Below are positions 55,711-64,000 of a stretch of 64,000 bases of DNA, piece after piece; positions within the stretch are counted from its first letter, which is position 1; the number at the start of each line of letters is the position of its first letter. The stretch spans positions 186,001-250,000 of the forward strand of contig NZ_JAKVRD010000002.1 of assembly GCF_022814865.1 (NCBI RefSeq), read 5' to 3'. Position numbers and translations under genes: made by a program. This stretch comes from Shimia aestuarii. GTDB taxonomy: Bacteria; Pseudomonadota; Alphaproteobacteria; Rhodobacterales; Rhodobacteraceae. The notes below the pieces were generated by a model. That model was not told the DNA's origin. It did not search any database and saw nothing but the letters and a program-made list of their open reading frames with translations.

Positions 55711-55719
55711 GCAAAGAAA

Positions 55720-55752
55720 AACGCCGGGGAAAGCCCCGGCGTTCTTGTTTTC
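55720..55752. terminator. Bidirectional terminator between fkbM and aldehyde dehydrogenase genes
   Basis: A perfect 10-bp stem AACGCCGGGG/CCCCGGCGTT with loop AAAG; T-rich CTTGTTTTCC follows on the + strand and A-rich sequence flanks the other side (T-rich on the minus strand), so it can stop both convergent genes. Confidence 0.92.
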
Positions 55753-55765
55753 CTGAAGGGGGGGA

Positions 55766-57196
55766 TCATTCCCACGGACAGCCCGAGATCGCCTTGACCT
55801 CGCAGAATTCCTCGATCCCCCAGAGACCGCCTTCGCGCCCATTGCCGGACTGTTTGTAGCCCCCAAAGGGCGAGCCATTCTGACGGCCGACACCGTTGGT
55901 CTCGACCATGCCGGAGCGCACGGCGCGGGCCACGCGCAGGCGTTTGGCGTCATCGCCGCTCTGGATGTAGTTGGTCAGGCCATAGACCGTATCATTGGCC
56001 ATGCTGATCGCCTCTTCCTCGCTATCGAAAGGCGACATGGCGAGAACCGGGCCAAAGATTTCTTCGCGGTAGATCGTCATGTCCGGGGTCACGTCGGCAA
56101 AGACGGTCGGGCGCACGTAATAGCCCTTGTTGACGCCCTCGGGACGGCCAAGGCCCCCCGCAACAAGGGTCGCGCCTTCCTTGATGCCAACCTCGATCAG
56201 GCCTTGGATCTTGTTGAACTGGGCCTCCGAGACGACCGGGCCGATATGGCGGCCGCTTTCGCTTGTCGGGCCGACCTGCGTCGCCTCGGCGGTGGCTTTG
56301 GCTTCTTCGACGGCTTGGGCATAGCGGTCCCGTTCGACAAGCATCCGGGTCGGCGCGTTGCAGGACTGGCCCGTGTTGTTCATGCAGTGTTGCACGCCGC
56401 GCTTGACCGCCTTCTCGTCGGCATCGGCAAAGACGATATTGGCGCCCTTTCCGCCAAGTTCGAGGCTGACACGCTTGAGCGTATCGGCAGCGGCCTTGGA
56501 AATCGCGATCCCGGCGCGGGTCGAGCCGGTGAAGGACACCATATCGACATCCGGGTGCGCGGAGAGCTGTGAGCCGACGCCGACGCCATCGCCGTTGACG
56601 AGGTTGAAGACGCCTGCCGGAATGCCCGCGTCATGCACCATCTCGGCAAAGAGAAGCGACGAAAGCGGCGCGATCTCGGACGGCTTGAGAACCACGGTGC
56701 AGCCCACGGCCAGCGCCGGGAACACCTTGAGCACGACTTGGTTCATCGGCCAGTTCCATGGCGTGATGAGCGCGCAGACGCCGATCGGCTCAAGACGGGT
56801 GCGGTCGACCTCTTTATAGGGGGTTTCGGCCTCGAAATCGGCCAGTGCCTCGAGGAAGCCGGCCATGTGCCACGCCCCTGCGCCCCATTGACCATTGGTC
56901 GCGAGATCAACCGGCGCGCCCATCTCAAGGCGCATTGCCTCGGCCATGTCGTCGCGGCGCTCTTTGTAGATCTTCGACAGCTTCTTCAGAAGTGCGATCC
57001 GTTCGCTCATCTCGAGCGCGGCCCAACCGGGGAAGGCCGTTTTCGCGGCGGCGACGGCGGCGTCGGTATCGGCTTGGTCCCCGAGGGAAATCACCGCGCA
57101 GGTGTCTTCGGTTGCGGGGTCAATCACGTCCATATCGCGCGGGGCTGCCGGGTCTACCCAGGCACCATTGATATAGAATTGGCGTTTCTCGATCAT
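55766..57196 (-). CDS. Aldehyde dehydrogenase family protein
   Basis: A 476-residue NAD(P)-dependent dehydrogenase. Catalytic Cys279 is in GQSCNAPTRM, the general base Glu in LELGGKGANIV and the cofactor loop in FTGSTRAG. Substrate is unknown; the family includes betaine-aldehyde and other aliphatic dehydrogenases. ATG 57196 gives the standard N-terminus; the frame is open to 57262 without homology. Confidence 0.9.
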   Translation of the reverse strand: MIEKRQFYINGAWVDPAAPRDMDVIDPATEDTCAVISLGDQADTDAAVAAAKTAFPGWAALEMSERIALLKKLSKIYKERRDDMAEAMRLEMGAPVDLATNGQWGAGAWHMAGFLEALADFEAETPYKEVDRTRLEPIGVCALITPWNWPMNQVVLKVFPALAVGCTVVLKPSEIAPLSSLLFAEMVHDAGIPAGVFNLVNGDGVGVGSQLSAHPDVDMVSFTGSTRAGIAISKAAADTLKRVSLELGGKGANIVFADADEKAVKRGVQHCMNNTGQSCNAPTRMLVERDRYAQAVEEAKATAEATQVGPTSESGRHIGPVVSEAQFNKIQGLIEVGIKEGATLVAGGLGRPEGVNKGYYVRPTVFADVTPDMTIYREEIFGPVLAMSPFDSEEEAISMANDTVYGLTNYIQSGDDAKRLRVARAVRSGMVETNGVGRQNGSPFGGYKQSGNGREGGLWGIEEFCEVKAISGCPWE

Positions 57197-57363
57197 CGGG
57201 GTCTCTCCATCCATTTGCGCACAGTTTGACAGCGCCCCAAATCGCTCGCAAGGCTTGGTCACGCCGCGTCACAAATATTTTGATCAAATCATTGTGGTGA
57301 TGCCTTGTTCGCGACATTGTGTCCCGATAAGCGGGAAATAGAACAGGGCGCCTATACATTGCC

Positions 57364-57384
57364 TGTTTAGAATGTATCTAAACA
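57364..57384. promoter_or_regulatory. Irr/ICE-like palindrome upstream of peroxiredoxin
   Basis: TGTTTAGA-N5-TCTAAACA, perfect 8-base arms. The inner TTTAGAA-N3-ATCTAAA (57366-57382) differs by one base from the iron control element TTTAGAA-N3-TTCTAAA bound by Irr in alphaproteobacteria. It lies 43 bases before the ATG, near a TATACA at 57353-57358 that could be the -10. Confidence 0.6.
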
Positions 57385-57427
57385 AGCAAAGGCCACCACG
57401 AACTTAACAACTTCAGGAGATCTCCAC

Positions 57428-58081
57428 ATGGGTCTGCGCATCAATGACATCGTCCCGAACTTCACCGCGGAAACCGATCACGGCACGATCACGTTCCATG
57501 ACTGGATCGGCGACAGCTGGGCCATTCTCTTCTCGCACCCGAAAGACTTTACCCCGGTCTGCACGACCGAGTTCGGCGCTGTTGCACAGCTTGCCGACGA
57601 ATGGGAACAGCGCGGCGCCAAGGTCATTGGTCTCTCGGTCGATAGCGCCGATGAGCACGTGAAATGGAAAGCCGACATTGAAGGCTATGCCGACGCAAAA
57701 GCGGGCTTCCCGATCATCGCTGATGAATCGCTCGAAGTGTCCAAAGCGTTCGACATGCTTCCGGCCGAAGCCTACCTTCCCGATGGCCGCACCGCTGCCG
57801 ACTCTGCCTCGGTGCGTTCGGTGTTCATCATCTCGCCGGATAAGAAAGTTCAGCTCATCATGACCTACCCGATGTCGGTTGGTCGTAACTTTGCCGAAGT
57901 GCTGCGCGCCCTTGATGGCCTTCAGCGTACCTGGCAGCAGCCGCTCGCGACCCCGGCAAACTGGACCACTGGTCAGGACGTGATCGTGGCGCTTGGCCTC
58001 AACGATGAGGAAGCCAAAGCGAAATACGGTGAATTCGACGCAAAACTGCCGTACCTGCGCTTTGCCAAGAACCCCTCGTAA
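57428..58081 (+). CDS. Peroxiredoxin, Prx6 (1-Cys) type
   Basis: A 217-residue peroxidase. Peroxidatic Cys45 is in HPKDFTPVCTTEFG; the Prx6-type C-terminal extension (RTWQQPLATPANWTTGQDVIV) is present and no resolving cysteine is seen. It reduces H2O2 and alkyl or lipid peroxides with glutathione or thioredoxin. AGGAGA precedes the ATG; the Irr-like palindrome suggests iron- or heme-linked control. Followed by a strong terminator. Confidence 0.93.
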   Translation: MGLRINDIVPNFTAETDHGTITFHDWIGDSWAILFSHPKDFTPVCTTEFGAVAQLADEWEQRGAKVIGLSVDSADEHVKWKADIEGYADAKAGFPIIADESLEVSKAFDMLPAEAYLPDGRTAADSASVRSVFIISPDKKVQLIMTYPMSVGRNFAEVLRALDGLQRTWQQPLATPANWTTGQDVIVALGLNDEEAKAKYGEFDAKLPYLRFAKNPS

Positions 58082-58104
58082 GTCCGGGTTTCAGGCGTGA
58101 ATTG

Positions 58105-58138
58105 AAAGGCGGGGGCTGCGGCCCTCGCCTTTTCTTTT
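58105..58138 (+). terminator. Rho-independent terminator of the peroxiredoxin gene
   Basis: A 12-bp stem (one G-T pair) AAAGGCGGGGGC/GCCCTCGCCTTT with loop TGCG, followed by T-rich TCTTTT. It ends two bases before the convergent GT25 stop. Confidence 0.9.
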
Positions 58139-58139
58139 G

Positions 58140-58859
58140 TCAGGTGGTTTGTGGATGCTTGGCGATGGCGCGACGATAGCGTGCACGCAGAACCTCGGCG
58201 CGAAGTTTTTGGCCAAGACTGCGGGATTTGCTCTGCACGGTTGAGCCGGCGCTGGGAAAAACCTTCTCGGAGCAGCCATTGGGCAAGATGGTTTCGATGG
58301 TCTGTCCCGACACCCAATGCATTTGCAGGAAGCTATCCACGGGGCGGTCGATCTGCTCGGTGCAAGACAGCAGCCGTTTCGCCGCTGCGCGCCCGACAAG
58401 CTGTGCGGTGGTCTGAAGCCCGATGCGGCGCGGGGTAAAGAGCGTGAGAGCGTCTTCGCGATCCGACACCTGTGTGACCGGCTCGCGGTCTTTCGGGGGG
58501 ATGCGGATGAACCGTTCGGGATCGGCGTGCCGCTCAAGTAGGCGCAAGAGGGCGTCGCGCCTCGCAGGGTCGATTTCGAGATCATCCTCTACAATCAAGG
58601 CCGCGTCCCAGCCTGCGTCCACAATCCGCTGCCACGCTTTGCGATGGCTCAGGAAACAGCCGATCTCGCCCCCGGCAATCGGAAACGGGTAGCGCGGCTT
58701 GAAAAGCGTGCCGGGTCGCACATCGACCGTTGCCTGCACCTCAGGCAGGCGCCCATCCACCGCCTCGAGCACTTCTGCCCCCGGCAGATCGGTCAGCAAA
58801 CGCTCCACGGTCTCGCGGCGTGCGGTGCTTTCGGACATATGGATGATGAGGCTATGCAT
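58140..58859 (-). CDS. Glycosyltransferase family 25
   Basis: A 239-residue LPS-type glycosyltransferase. IAGGEIGCFLSHRKAWQRIV is the GT25 hallmark and ALIVEDDLEI carries the DxD-like acidic motif. GT25 members add galactose to lipooligosaccharide in pathogens; here they probably modify a surface glycan. No signal peptide. Single gene between peroxiredoxin and pnp terminators. Confidence 0.87.
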   Translation of the reverse strand: MHSLIIHMSESTARRETVERLLTDLPGAEVLEAVDGRLPEVQATVDVRPGTLFKPRYPFPIAGGEIGCFLSHRKAWQRIVDAGWDAALIVEDDLEIDPARRDALLRLLERHADPERFIRIPPKDREPVTQVSDREDALTLFTPRRIGLQTTAQLVGRAAAKRLLSCTEQIDRPVDSFLQMHWVSGQTIETILPNGCSEKVFPSAGSTVQSKSRSLGQKLRAEVLRARYRRAIAKHPQTT

Positions 58860-58884
58860 GTCTGCGTCTTACTCTTGCCCCGGC

Positions 58885-58920
58885 CAAAGAAAAAGCCCCG
58901 ACCGCGTGGGCCGGGGCTTT
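58885..58920 (-). terminator. Terminator downstream of pnp
   Basis: On the minus strand AAAGCCCCG pairs with CGGGGCTTT (58892-58920, with an inner interruption) and runs into TTTTTCTTT. It closes the pnp transcript and lies ahead of the GT25 gene. Confidence 0.85.
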
Positions 58921-58942
58921 CCTATCGCTTGGAAGGAGAGGA

Positions 58943-61084
<2,142 letters not shown>

Positions 61085-61407
61085 CTAGCGTATCCTAATT
61101 GGGAGCACTCCCGGGCGTTCCCGGGTCTCCCGATTTGCATGGCGGCCCCATTGCCGCCGACCCCTTCTATCATTTCCTTCACGGTGCCGGGGTCCGGGCA
61201 CCACGTCTCAGATAGCGGGGCCATATAGGAAAAAGGCCCCTTTGGAAACAGGTTTTTCCTTGTTGCCATAGTGCGCTTGCCTGTGTGGACACGCGGAAAA
61301 TGGGGCGAAATTCGTGAACACTGTGTTTGCGCGAAACGGGTGGATTTTCCGCCGGGTTCTGCGGATGATGCGCGCATCGGGCAACGCTCAAGGACCAGAA
61401 GACCGCC
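61085..61407. other. 323-base region between pnp and SGNH lipoprotein: pnp leader
   Basis: No gene is convincing here. For pnp (minus strand) it contains a nested repeat at 61101-61131 (CCCGGG-cgtt-CCCGGG within GGGAG/CTCCC) and GGGGCC-N12-GGCCCC at 61217-61240. Such hairpins are the kind of site at which E. coli PNPase controls its own mRNA after RNase III cutting. AGGATACG precedes the pnp ATG. The right part should hold the divergent promoter of the lipoprotein gene. Confidence 0.5.
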
Positions 61408-62133
61408 ATGAAACCCATCTATTTCGCCCTCGCTCTCGTGACGTTCGTTCTTGCGGGATGCGCCGAAACGGCCCGCGCGCCCGAGACAAGCGATACTGTG
61501 TCGCGCAACGCAAGCCCGCGCATCCTTGCCATGGGGGATAGCCTGATGGCGTGGCACGGGCTTACGGGGCAATCCATCGCCCATTCCGTCGCGCGCGAGC
61601 TTGGAGAGCCGGTGCGGAACAATGCGGTGCGTGGCGCGCATGTGCTCTATAACTTGCCGATCTCTGGCGCGATGGGCATGAAAATCGCGCGCCAGTTTGA
61701 CGAAGGCGATTGGGATTGGGTCGTGTTGACCGGGGGCGGCAATGATCTTTGGCTCGGCTGTGGTTGTCGCAAATGCGAACGCAAGCTCGACAAGCTGATT
61801 TCGCGCGATGGGCGCAAGGGTGCTATTCCGGGGATGCTCGCCAAGATCCGACAGAGCGGCGCTCGCATCATCTATGTGGGCTATCTGCGCAGTCCTGGCA
61901 TTGATTCCGGCGTCGATGAATGTCGCTCGGAGGGGGATGTGCTTGAGGGCCGTATCGCGCGGCTCGCTGACTATGCCGACGGTCTTTATTTCCTATCGCT
62001 TCAGGATCTCGTGCCGCATGGCGACCGGAGCTATCATGGCATCGACATGATCCACCCGTCGGTCAAGGCATCGCGCGAGATTGGCCAGCGCGTGGCCGAG
62101 TTGATCCGGCAAGAGGACGCGGCGCGCGACTGA
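61408..62133 (+). CDS. SGNH/GDSL-hydrolase lipoprotein
   Basis: A 241-residue lipoprotein: signal peptide MKPIYFALALVTFVLAGC with lipidated Cys18, then SGNH blocks AMGDSLMAWHG, TGGGNDLWLG and a C-terminal IDMIHPSVKAS giving Asp-His. A CGCRKCERK cysteine cluster is unusual in the family and could be a disulfide. A secreted esterase acting on envelope or exogenous esters is inferred. It interrupts the usual rpsO-pnp pair. Confidence 0.85.
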   Translation: MKPIYFALALVTFVLAGCAETARAPETSDTVSRNASPRILAMGDSLMAWHGLTGQSIAHSVARELGEPVRNNAVRGAHVLYNLPISGAMGMKIARQFDEGDWDWVVLTGGGNDLWLGCGCRKCERKLDKLISRDGRKGAIPGMLAKIRQSGARIIYVGYLRSPGIDSGVDECRSEGDVLEGRIARLADYADGLYFLSLQDLVPHGDRSYHGIDMIHPSVKASREIGQRVAELIRQEDAARD

Positions 62134-62157
62134 CACATCGTTGAAAGCGGCGAAACG

Positions 62158-62188
62158 AAAAACGCCCGCCGGAGGGGCGGGCGTTTGA
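62158..62188. terminator. Bidirectional terminator between SGNH lipoprotein and rpsO
   Basis: Stem AACGCCCGCC/GGCGGGCGTT (62161-62170 with 62176-62185) with five-base loop GGAGG. On the minus strand it is followed by TTTTTCG, so it mainly stops rpsO; A-rich flank gives weaker + strand use. Confidence 0.85.
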
Positions 62189-62209
62189 AAGCTCTGTAAG
62201 CCTTGGGGC

Positions 62210-62479
62210 TTAGCGGCGCAGGCCAAGACGCTTGATGAGGTCTTGGTAGCGGGCTTCTTCCTTGCCCTTGAGATAGTCGAGCAGCTTACGGCGCTGAGCA
62301 ACCATCTTGAGGAGGCCACGGCGACCGTGGTTGTCCTTCTTGTGGGTCTTGAAGTGCTCGGTCAGGGTCGAGATGCGCGAGGACAGGATGGCAATCTGGA
62401 CCTCGGGGGAACCGGTGTCGCCCTCCTTGGTCGCGAATTCCTGCATCACGCGGGCTTTTTCTTCAGCAGTAATCGACAT
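62210..62479 (-). CDS. rpsO: 30S ribosomal protein S15
   Basis: The 89-residue S15 protein, which binds 16S rRNA helices 20-22 early in 30S assembly. [10 protein letters not shown]-type end ([20 protein letters not shown]) and [17 protein letters not shown] are definitive. AAAGGAGA precedes the ATG. Monocistronic here with its own terminator; pnp is not directly downstream. Confidence 0.98.
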   Translation of the reverse strand: MSITAEEKARVMQEFATKEGDTGSPEVQIAILSSRISTLTEHFKTHKKDNHGRRGLLKMVAQRRKLLDYLKGKEEARYQDLIKRLGLRR

Positions 62480-62648
62480 CGGGGTCTCCTTTAAGATTAA
62501 GGGTTAAGGGCACGAGCCGGGATGTCGTCCAGCAAGGTCCATGGAGAAATCCGCCCCGGATTCGGGACAGATGCGGGCGTATAGGCGGAATCGCTGCGAA
62601 AGAAAAGGAAAAACAAGCCCGCGCCTTTGCCACATGGGGGCGGGAAGA

Positions 62649-63662
62649 TCAGAAACGTAGGAACTCTGCCGCGCCGGGGCTCCCCTGTGGCAAGAGCGTG
62701 ATATCTGCCGGAACGAGATCGCCGCCGCCATGCACCGTCGCCACAAGCGCGCCGTTGACATAGACCGCGCCGGTGCCGGGGGTGTCTGTGCCGGTGCGGA
62801 TTTCGACCTCCGGGTCCGTGCCGCCGATATCTTCGTAGAGAAGGACAAGGCTATCTTCCGCGTGGTTGTAATCCATGATCGTGGTTTCGGCACTGCCTTC
62901 TTCCCATTGCGAGAGCAGGAAGCTGTCCATTCCGTCGCCGCCATCGGCATAGTCGCCAGCACCGGCAAGGATGACATCGTCGCCATCGCCACCGTTGAGG
63001 AAATCGACCGCGCCTTCGTCGCCGGTTCCGTCGACAAGGTCGTTGCCGTCACCGCCAAAGAGCACGTCCGCGCCGGCCCCACCGATGAGCGTGTCGTCCT
63101 CTTCGCGCCCATGCAGAACATCATCGCCTGCACCGCCATCAAGCGCGTCGTGGCCGAAGCCGCCGATCAGGGAATCCTCTCCCGCGCCGCCATCGAGCAG
63201 GTCATCACCGGAATGACCAAAGAGCGTATCCGCGCCATCCTCGCCCTCAAGGTGATCAGTCCCGGCTTCGCCATGAAGGAGGTCGTCGCCGCCGCCGCCC
63301 ATCAGGCTATCATCGCCCTCGTCGCCATAGAGGTGATCCTCGCCCAACATACCCGCGAGCGTGTCATCACCCTTGTCGCCATTGATCTGATCGTCCCCAT
63401 CGCCGCCCGTGATCGTCTCGTCGCCCTCCTCTCCGGCGATGATCTGATCCTCGGCAAGCGGATCCTCTTCGGGGAGGTCTGTTTCGATTGGCTCAGACAC
63501 GGAGTCGAGCAGGCTCGTCTCGTCGCCGGGGTCCACCTCGGCGGTGTCCTCTTCGGGGAGTGCGGCCTCATCGGCCTCGTCCCCGCCATCGTCAAAGTCA
63601 AATGTCATGATGGCCGCCGTTCCGGCAGCCATGATCCCGATCAGGCCCGCAAGCATAAACAT
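62649..63662 (-). CDS. RTX calcium-binding repeat protein with N-terminal membrane anchor
   Basis: A 337-residue acidic protein. Residues 1-20 (MFMLAGLIGIMAAGTAAIMT) are a membrane helix, 21-75 an Asp/Glu-rich linker, and about 76-210 hold 15 contiguous RTX nonapeptides of xGxxGxDxL type, then irregular repeats and a C-domain ending AAEFLRF. ATG 63662 has GGAG seven bases upstream; a GTG at 63677 is the alternative. Calcium-stabilised adhesion or surface scaffold is likely; no type I secretion genes are adjacent. A perfect CtrA-type box lies upstream. Confidence 0.85.
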   Translation of the reverse strand: MFMLAGLIGIMAAGTAAIMTFDFDDGGDEADEAALPEEDTAEVDPGDETSLLDSVSEPIETDLPEEDPLAEDQIIAGEEGDETITGGDGDDQINGDKGDDTLAGMLGEDHLYGDEGDDSLMGGGGDDLLHGEAGTDHLEGEDGADTLFGHSGDDLLDGGAGEDSLIGGFGHDALDGGAGDDVLHGREEDDTLIGGAGADVLFGGDGNDLVDGTGDEGAVDFLNGGDGDDVILAGAGDYADGGDGMDSFLLSQWEEGSAETTIMDYNHAEDSLVLLYEDIGGTDPEVEIRTGTDTPGTGAVYVNGALVATVHGGGDLVPADITLLPQGSPGAAEFLRF

Positions 63663-63736
63663 CGCAAAACTCCACACTGCCCCACGCGATTGGGCCAGAT
63701 TCCGCGCGCTGCGTAAATTACTTTTGAAAACAATGG

Positions 63737-63751
63737 TTAACGTGCCGTTAA
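63737..63751 (-). promoter_or_regulatory. CtrA-type box upstream of the RTX gene
   Basis: TTAA-N7-TTAA, a perfect match to the CtrA full-site consensus, flanked by C on both sides. On the minus strand it lies about 75 bases before the RTX ATG and 12 bases past the DUF1643 stop. Confidence 0.6.
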
Positions 63752-63762
63752 CGGGGACACTC

Positions 63763-64000
63763 TTAGGCGAGATCCCAGGGTGTCGGCTGGGTCGCGTAGG
63801 CGATGTAGAGCGGGTGGCGCGGATGTCCTGCCTTGGTCACACCGAGGCAATGGATCGGCCGCCCCGTCGCGCGCAGCACGTCGCGCATTGCTACGCCTTG
63901 TCCGAGGTGATCCCCATGCGCCCCCCACCCGGCGACGATCACATCGGCCCAGTCGCAGGCCTCGGCCACCGCGCGGTCGTTCTCTGGGCCTTGCGGCGCA
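63763..64000 (-). CDS. DUF1643 protein (5' end cut by window edge)
   Basis: The last 79 residues of a DUF1643 protein: APQGPENDRAVAEACDWADV, VAGWGAHG, GRPIHCLGVTKAGHPRHPLY are the family's signature. Function is unknown. The N-terminus lies beyond the right edge. Its stop is 86 bases before the RTX GTG on the same strand, with the CtrA-type box in between. Confidence 0.85.
   Translation of the reverse strand, partial: APQGPENDRAVAEACDWADVIVAGWGAHGDHLGQGVAMRDVLRATGRPIHCLGVTKAGHPRHPLYIAYATQPTPWDLA

Noticed and set aside
57290-57300. TTGATCAA near 57292 as a second FNR box
   Set aside because: The two half-sites abut with no four-base spacer, so it is not an FNR-type site.
57338-57355. ATAG...CTAT spaced like an OxyR half-site before the peroxiredoxin
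   Set aside because: The gap is 10 bases instead of the 7 expected and the second half-site pair is missing.
62490-62508. Three TTAA words upstream of rpsO, considered as CtrA site
   Set aside because: Spacings between the TTAA words are 2, 3 or 9 bases, not 7, so they do not make a CtrA full site.

Overview
The window is a high-GC alphaproteobacterial chromosome segment, most like the Rhodobacterales (Roseobacter group). Indicators are gene order (mutY-dciA-dsbA; pmbA-cysQ ... kdtA-lpxK; leuS-lptE-holA; an FtsK/LolA/exonuclease III neighbourhood), a Rhodobacter-type trimeric porin, two dimethylglycine-dehydrogenase-type flavoproteins, alphaproteobacterial regulatory sites (FnrL-like, Irr/ICE-like, CtrA-like), and a short intergenic repeat I associate with this group. 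No phage, insertion sequence, CRISPR array, rRNA or tRNA was recognised. Coding density is very high, so the window is essentially core chromosome.

Layout. 0-6 kb: DNA repair (mutY), a DciA-like protein, a DsbA-like oxidoreductase, lipid A genes lpxK and kdtA, a stray glutamine amidotransferase and cysQ. 6-12.5 kb: pmbA/tldE, an SDR-crotonase pair, HNH, MscS channel, BaiN-type flavoprotein, GST. 12.5-16.6 kb: holA, lptE, leuS as one overlapping leftward operon. 17-24 kb: glycosyltransferase, DUF3576 lipoprotein, porin, YggS, L,D-transpeptidase-ribA, an OmpR-type regulator followed by a candidate small RNA, GST. 24-29 kb: exonuclease III, a thioredoxin-TPR protein, LON-domain protein, Trm112, a UbiH-type monooxygenase, amidase. 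30-36 kb: aminotransferase, ftsK, lolA, lytic transglycosylase, AEC transporter. 36-42 kb: hspQ, rhodanese, gamma-glutamyltransferase, an RsbW/STAS pair, thiolase, alpha/beta hydrolase. 42-49.5 kb: a one-carbon block of free-methionine-R-sulfoxide reductase, an XRE-cupin regulator with two matching operators, a GFA protein, and two DMGDH-like flavoproteins flanking a homocysteine methyltransferase. 49.5-58.9 kb: RarD, SGNH hydrolase, DUF2125, RluA-type synthase, glycan genes (GT11, FkbM, GT25), aldehyde dehydrogenase, peroxiredoxin. 58.9-64 kb: pnp, SGNH lipoprotein, rpsO, an RTX protein and a partial DUF1643 gene.

How the genes work together. The clearest pathway is 42.1-49.5 kb: BHMT-type methyl transfer from glycine betaine to homocysteine would make dimethylglycine, and the two flavin/folate dehydrogenases could strip the remaining methyls to glycine, feeding tetrahydrofolate; the upstream cupin regulator probably senses a pathway compound. 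Envelope biogenesis is another theme (lpxK, kdtA, lptE, lolA, porin, L,D-transpeptidase, lytic transglycosylase, CenR-like regulator). The most novel signals are noncoding: an FNR-type box feeding a compact hairpin/anti-SD/terminator transcript at 23.3-23.45 kb, an 11-bp iteron repeat in two near-identical 41-bp copies, a hairpin-plus-ATATTT intergenic repeat in four places, tandem operators at 42.6 kb, an Irr-like palindrome before the peroxiredoxin and a perfect CtrA-type box before the RTX gene. All regulatory calls come from reading the sequence and are untested.
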